From the NCBI GenBank assembly GCA_023392615.1, contig JAEVYT010000030.1, forward strand, positions 186,001-250,000: DNA of 64,000 bases, read 5' to 3'. Shown in pieces: positions 61,002 to 64,000 of this stretch. Every line of letters starts with the position of its first letter. Position 1 is the stretch's first letter. The notes under the pieces were generated by a model that was not told where the DNA came from, did no database searches, and saw only the letters and a program-made list of their open reading frames with translations. Position numbers and translations under genes: made by a program. The stretch is from Bacillota bacterium. GTDB lineage: Bacteria; Bacillota; Clostridia; Lachnospirales; Lachnospiraceae.

Positions 61002-61030
61002 ATTGTAACACATGGATTGCGGTCTGTGAA
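61002..61030 (-). promoter_or_regulatory. Promoter for luxS
   Basis: On the minus strand: TTCACA (61030-61025), 17 bases, TACAAT (61007-61002). Confidence 0.6.
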
Positions 61031-61104
61031 TTACATTTATGGCATATATGTTTTACATATTAGTAAAAACTATGTATTATATGGAAGGTTATTACTGTAA
61101 TAAC

Positions 61105-61133
61105 TTGACGAAATATAGGTAGATTGTTATGAT
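61105..61133 (+). promoter_or_regulatory. Promoter for the LytTR regulator and GHKL kinase
   Basis: TTGACG (61105-61110), 17 bases, TATGAT (61128-61133). Transcription would begin about 32 bases before the TTG start codon. Confidence 0.7.
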
Positions 61134-61171
61134 AATGGTAGTCTTCATAATATTGGAAAGAAGGATGAGGG

Positions 61172-61870
61172 TTGGTAGTCGGAATATGCGATGATGAATT
61201 GATGATAAGAGAGGAATTGGTGAGATTTTGTAAGAGCTATATGCAGGCCAATTCTATGTCTTTTGAGATAATCTGTTTTTCTTCCGGGGAAGAAGTAATA
61301 GGTTATGAGAAAGCACTAGACATTTTATTTCTTGATATTCAAATGGGTGGTATGGATGGTATGCAGACTGCAGAGCAGCTGCGAATGATGGATAATAGTG
61401 TTACTCTTATCTTTCTGACAGGTTATGTTAATTACATGCAGGCAGGATATCGTGTAAGAGCATTTCGATATTTACTAAAACCTGTAAATAGACAGGAGTT
61501 TAAAGATGCGTTATCTGATGCAGTTGAGGATATCAAGAAGGACAGCAGAATTATTGTTGGCTCTGAGGGGGAGACGATATTCTTAAAGTTAAAAGATATT
61601 ATTTATATTGAGTATGTAGATCGCCATACCGTTATTAGAACACGAAATGATTACTTCCAATCATTTATATCGATGAATGATTGGGAAAATAATTTGAACA
61701 GCTGTGATTTTTATCGAGTTCATAAATCCTATATTGTAAATTTAGAGTTTATCAAGGAAATCGGTAAGGAGATTGTGCTAGATAATGAAGAAAAAGTAGA
61801 GGTTTCGGTTCGGAAAATTGGCGCATTAAAGAAAGCATGCAAAGCATACAGAAGGAGAAATGCCAGATAG
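61172..61870 (+). CDS. LytTR-family response regulator (AgrA/VirR-like)
   Basis: A 232-residue regulator. A receiver domain with acidic DDE at ~7-9 and phosphoacceptor Asp55 (LFLDIQMGGMDG) and RYLLKPVNRQEF at ~110 is followed by a LytTR DNA-binding domain (about 130-228, with LKLKDIIYIEYVDRHTVIRTRN and FYRVHKSYIVNLEFIKEI). The start is a TTG after AAGGATGAGGG; no ATG is in frame at a good distance. It lies 33 bases upstream of a GHKL sensor kinase and can bind direct repeats of the form found at 63199-63229. Confidence 0.93.
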   Translation: MVVGICDDELMIREELVRFCKSYMQANSMSFEIICFSSGEEVIGYEKALDILFLDIQMGGMDGMQTAEQLRMMDNSVTLIFLTGYVNYMQAGYRVRAFRYLLKPVNRQEFKDALSDAVEDIKKDSRIIVGSEGETIFLKLKDIIYIEYVDRHTVIRTRNDYFQSFISMNDWENNLNSCDFYRVHKSYIVNLEFIKEIGKEIVLDNEEKVEVSVRKIGALKKACKAYRRRNAR

Positions 61871-61903
61871 GGGTGAGTTAAGATAGCAACGATAGTATAT
61901 GTT

Positions 61904-63193
61904 ATGTATACATATTTTACGGACTTTATTAAATTATGGTTGGTTTTAACCGGTTTATTTAGTATATCCAGAACAAAAGGGAAAACCAGATATCTAGTAC
62001 TGGGTGCTCTCCAGATTATATTTCTTATTATTGGAGGGAGCCTGTGGAATGGGTATAAGAATGTCATTCTTGCAGTAAACTCCGCTGTAGTCGTTGTTGT
62101 GATTTGCTTTCTGCTGGAAGGAAAATTTATTAAAAAAATAGCTCTTTCCATCCTATCCTATTTAGCTATCTCGTTTTTAGATGCAGTATTGGTTGCTATA
62201 TTGACCTTGATCAACTGCTATTCAGAGACTCTACTAGAGCATGCGCTAACGAATATTGTCAATATCATATTAATTGGCTTCGCGGTAGTGATAAAGAATA
62301 GGAAGTATACAAATTTTAAAATTAATTTTACAAGAAAAATATATGCACTATTCTTTGCGGGAGCCGGTACGGGATTTTTAATTATTACAGCACTTTTGAT
62401 CGAATCGAATAGTAATATTAATGACACAGCACGCCGTTTTATATTATTGATAACAGTAGTGCTTGTAACGTTTTATTGTTATGTATGCATCAAGTTTAGC
62501 TTTATCAGTGAATCAATGGATGTATATAAAGAATTATCGTTAATCAATCAGAGTATTATCGAATCGCAACAGCAGTATTATACTTTGGTAAATGAAAAAC
62601 AGCAAGAAATCCGGTCGCTAAGACATGAAATGAAAAACCACCTAGCTTGCATAAATAGCCTTTATCATTTGAATAAAATTCAAGAGATGGAGGAATATAT
62701 GGGGGAATTGATTAATCTTTCAACAAAGACCGCTCAGCTTATTGATAGCGGTAATGATATCGTGAATGCTATATTGAATGATATTCAAAGCAAATGTCGG
62801 AATGAAAATATAGCACTACGTGTTGAAGGTGGATTTCCCGATAAGTTATATATTGCATCGATGGATTTAAGTGTTATATTTGCCAATCTAATGTCGAATG
62901 CAGTAGAGGCAATACAAAGAATGAAAAAGACGAAAGATACAATCTATTATATTGATATCAGAATATCGAATTACAAAAGTGATCTTTATATCGATGTTAG
63001 AAATCCTTCTGAAAATAATTTGCAAATAGTTAATGGAACTCTGATTACTTCAAAAAAAGATAAAAGTCGTCACGGTTATGGAGTAAATAATGTCATTCAA
63101 AAGGTAGAAAGCTATCATGGAAGCTATAGTTTCAAACAGCAGAATGGCGAATTTGTGGTAGAAATATTCATGGAGAACACCCCTAAAGATTAA
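61904..63193 (+). CDS. GHKL-domain sensor kinase (AgrC-like)
   Basis: A 429-residue kinase. Six or so membrane segments cover residues ~8-200, a peptide-sensor-like arrangement. A cytoplasmic HPK10-type region follows, with the phosphoacceptor in SLRHEMKNHLACINSLYHL (~240-258), and a GHKL ATPase domain covers ~310-425 with the N-box FANLMSNAVEAIQR and G-box GYGVNNVI. The first ATG (61904) has no good ribosome binding site. AGGGGTGAG lies 27 bases upstream and is spaced correctly for an in-frame ATA at 61883, so translation may start earlier at a non-standard codon. It forms a two-component system with the LytTR regulator. Confidence 0.9.
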   Translation: MYTYFTDFIKLWLVLTGLFSISRTKGKTRYLVLGALQIIFLIIGGSLWNGYKNVILAVNSAVVVVVICFLLEGKFIKKIALSILSYLAISFLDAVLVAILTLINCYSETLLEHALTNIVNIILIGFAVVIKNRKYTNFKINFTRKIYALFFAGAGTGFLIITALLIESNSNINDTARRFILLITVVLVTFYCYVCIKFSFISESMDVYKELSLINQSIIESQQQYYTLVNEKQQEIRSLRHEMKNHLACINSLYHLNKIQEMEEYMGELINLSTKTAQLIDSGNDIVNAILNDIQSKCRNENIALRVEGGFPDKLYIASMDLSVIFANLMSNAVEAIQRMKKTKDTIYYIDIRISNYKSDLYIDVRNPSENNLQIVNGTLITSKKDKSRHGYGVNNVIQKVESYHGSYSFKQQNGEFVVEIFMENTPKD

Positions 63194-63198
63194 AATTT

Positions 63199-63229
63199 GA
63201 CGTTCATACAAGAAAACACGACGTTCATG
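63199..63229 (+). promoter_or_regulatory. Two direct repeats spaced 21 bp, candidate LytTR regulator site
   Basis: ACGTTCAT occurs at 63200-63207 and 63221-63228, each preceded by G or TG, on the same face of the helix (21 bp from start to start). LytTR regulators bind pairs of ~9-bp direct repeats of the form nACGTTnAn separated by 12 bp, which is what is seen. The site ends 11 bases before the -35 box of the next promoter, the usual activator position. Confidence 0.75.
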
Positions 63230-63239
63230 TATCCGCCTA

Positions 63240-63268
63240 TTGAAAACACCTTGGCCATATGTTATAAA
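63240..63268 (+). promoter_or_regulatory. Promoter for the 20-codon peptide gene
   Basis: TTGAAA (63240-63245), 17 bases, TATAAA (63263-63268). It is flanked by a 10-bp inverted repeat (GAAAACACCT at 63242-63251 with AGGTGTTTTC at 63281-63290), so an additional repressor or a DNA structure is possible. Confidence 0.75.
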
Positions 63269-63309
63269 AAGCATGTGACTAGGTGTTTTCTTTGTAAAGG
63301 AGGTACGCT

Positions 63310-63372
63310 ATGATGTCAATTATGTCTACTGATTTGGTTGATCTTATCATTCACTTGTTCAGAAAACATTAA
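63310..63372 (+). CDS. Predicted 20-residue amphipathic peptide, probable LytTR-controlled product
   Basis: A 20-codon ORF preceded by the very strong ribosome binding site AAAGGAGGT with correct spacing to ATG 63310. The product is MMSIMSTDLVDLIIHLFRKH. Hydrophobic positions 2, 5, 9, 12-13 and 16 and polar positions 3, 7, 11, 15 and 18 fall on opposite faces of a helix, so it should be an amphipathic helix. It is similar in length and style to phenol-soluble modulins or delta-hemolysin, which are Agr-controlled in staphylococci. It lacks an agrB-like processing gene and cysteine, so it is unlikely to be a cyclic AgrD pheromone. The second or third Met could also start the chain. Candidate roles are a toxin, surfactant, leaderless bacteriocin, or signal for the GHKL sensor next to it; none can be proved from sequence. 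Confidence 0.7.
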   Translation: MMSIMSTDLVDLIIHLFRKH

Positions 63373-63422
63373 TTCTTTTGAAAGTATCTATTGGGGAATA
63401 AATACTTTACTTTTTCAACAAA

Positions 63423-63477
63423 CTCATAACACAAAATGCCCGGATTAATTCGATCTGGGCATTTTGTGTTTTATGAG
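63423..63477 (+). terminator. Terminator after the peptide gene
   Basis: AACACAAAATGCCC (63428-63441) pairs perfectly with GGGCATTTTGTGTT (63457-63470), extended by CTCATA and TATGAG. It closes the small transcription unit that begins at the LytTR-type site. Confidence 0.85.
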
Positions 63478-63570
63478 CTAGGTAGATTGACATTATTGGC
63501 AGAATGAGGCATTATATTAGTTGGACAATATTTTCACAATAATATGAAACAGAGAAAAAGGACAATAAAT

Positions 63571-64000
63571 ATGTTTGATAGTATAATTTTTGATTTAGAC
63601 GGCACATTATGGGATTCTACGAATGAGGTTGCCCTTGCATTTAATAAAGTATTACAGGAGAATCACCCAGAAGTAAAGGATGAAGTAACCGTACATCGAT
63701 TAAAGGAGTTATTCGGCTTGCCTCTAGATATGATCGGTATCAAGTTATTTCAAAGTGTTTCCAAGGAACAAGCAGTATCAATCATTGAAGAATGTTGTGA
63801 TTACGAATGTGAATATCTGGCAGAACATGGTGCGACTCTATATGAGGGCTTGGAGGATATGCTAATATTGCTATCAAAGCAGTACAAGTTATTCATAGTG
63901 AGTAATTGCCAGGAAGGGTATATCCAGTGTTTCTTTCATGCTTATCCACAGTTGGAACAGTATTTTACGGACTATGAATACCCCGGCCGATCCGGTAAAT
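63571..64000 (+). CDS. HAD-IA hydrolase, N-terminal part (cut by window end)
   Basis: The frame is open from ATG 63571 to the end of the window: 143 residues, the C-terminus missing. The HAD nucleophile motif is SIIFDLDGTLWDST, with both aspartates present. Motif II is FIVSNCQ (~residues 108-114), and a cap of alpha helices lies between. It resembles phosphoglycolate phosphatase/beta-phosphoglucomutase-like HAD-IA proteins; the substrate is unknown. AAAAGGA precedes the ATG. Confidence 0.85.
   Translation, partial: MFDSIIFDLDGTLWDSTNEVALAFNKVLQENHPEVKDEVTVHRLKELFGLPLDMIGIKLFQSVSKEQAVSIIEECCDYECEYLAEHGATLYEGLEDMLILLSKQYKLFIVSNCQEGYIQCFFHAYPQLEQYFTDYEYPGRSGK

Noticed and set aside
1..64000. 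CRISPR arrays, rRNA or tRNA genes, insertion sequences, prophage
   Set aside because: No direct-repeat/spacer pattern, transposase, integrase, phage structural gene or tRNA-like cloverleaf was recognised on reading the window.

Overview
The window is about 64 kb of low-GC DNA, almost certainly chromosomal sequence from an anaerobic, spore-forming clostridium, most likely of the Lachnospiraceae. This is an inference from gene content: two [FeFe]-hydrogenase-type proteins, a large 2-hydroxyacyl-CoA dehydratase activase, a LysM/GH18 spore-cortex-lytic-type enzyme, a CotH-type protein, T-box-controlled tyrS and leuS, and sigma-A-like TTGACA/TATAAT promoters. No phage, insertion sequence, CRISPR array, rRNA or tRNA gene was found. 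Most genes are housekeeping or metabolic, with small regulated accessory modules between them.

Layout. 1-6.6 kb: a MacB/FtsX-type ABC transporter (first permease cut by the window edge) followed by a large secreted CotH-domain protein. 7.0-9.6 kb: DUF2975 membrane protein, small XRE regulator and a polytopic membrane protein, behind a promoter whose -35 box lies in a 19-bp perfect palindrome. 9.9-10.7 kb: a GNAT acetyltransferase on the minus strand behind its own promoter, a 22-codon leader ORF and a terminator-like hairpin. 10.8-12.8 kb: two family-2 glycosyltransferases. 12.9-14.7 kb: ilvN-ilvC behind a structured leader. 14.7-21.6 kb: orphan larE, a HAD phosphatase, a SanA/YdcF-like protein and the 1408-residue activase. 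21.9-23.6 kb: Tyr T-box and tyrS. 23.7-30.8 kb: CBS-domain hemolysin-like protein, phospholipase C-like protein, an internally duplicated unknown protein, a two-gene ABC exporter, the LysM/GH18 enzyme and signal peptidase I. 31.1-36.1 kb: a minus-strand operon of thioredoxin-like ferredoxin, sensory-type (PAS) hydrogenase, SpoIIE-type phosphatase and group-B-type [FeFe] hydrogenase, preceded by a ~245-nt structured leader. 36.3-46.4 kb: DUF1648 protein, argH, M32 carboxypeptidase, enolase, MBL hydrolase, Ca2+-type P-ATPase, DedA. 46.5-50.1 kb: Leu T-box, leuS, pgsA. 50.3-55.5 kb: LacI regulator divergent from malQ-glgP (alpha-glucan breakdown). 55.6-59.2 kb: OmpR-type two-component system plus a Drr-like ABC exporter. 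59.3-61.0 kb: two unknown small proteins and luxS. 61.1-63.4 kb: LytTR/GHKL two-component system with a downstream 20-residue peptide gene. 63.6 kb to the end: a truncated HAD hydrolase.

The most interesting part is 61.1-63.5 kb. An AgrA/AgrC-like pair is followed by two 8-bp direct repeats exactly 21 bp apart, the geometry of a LytTR-regulator site, then a good -35/-10 promoter, a strong ribosome binding site, a 20-codon ORF for an amphipathic peptide, and a terminator. It looks like a complete sensor-regulator-peptide circuit. Second in interest are the leader ORF and terminator before the GNAT gene, which resemble an attenuation switch, and the hydrogen-sensing-type hydrogenase operon. Several convergent gene pairs end in unusually long nested inverted repeats (113-152 nt).
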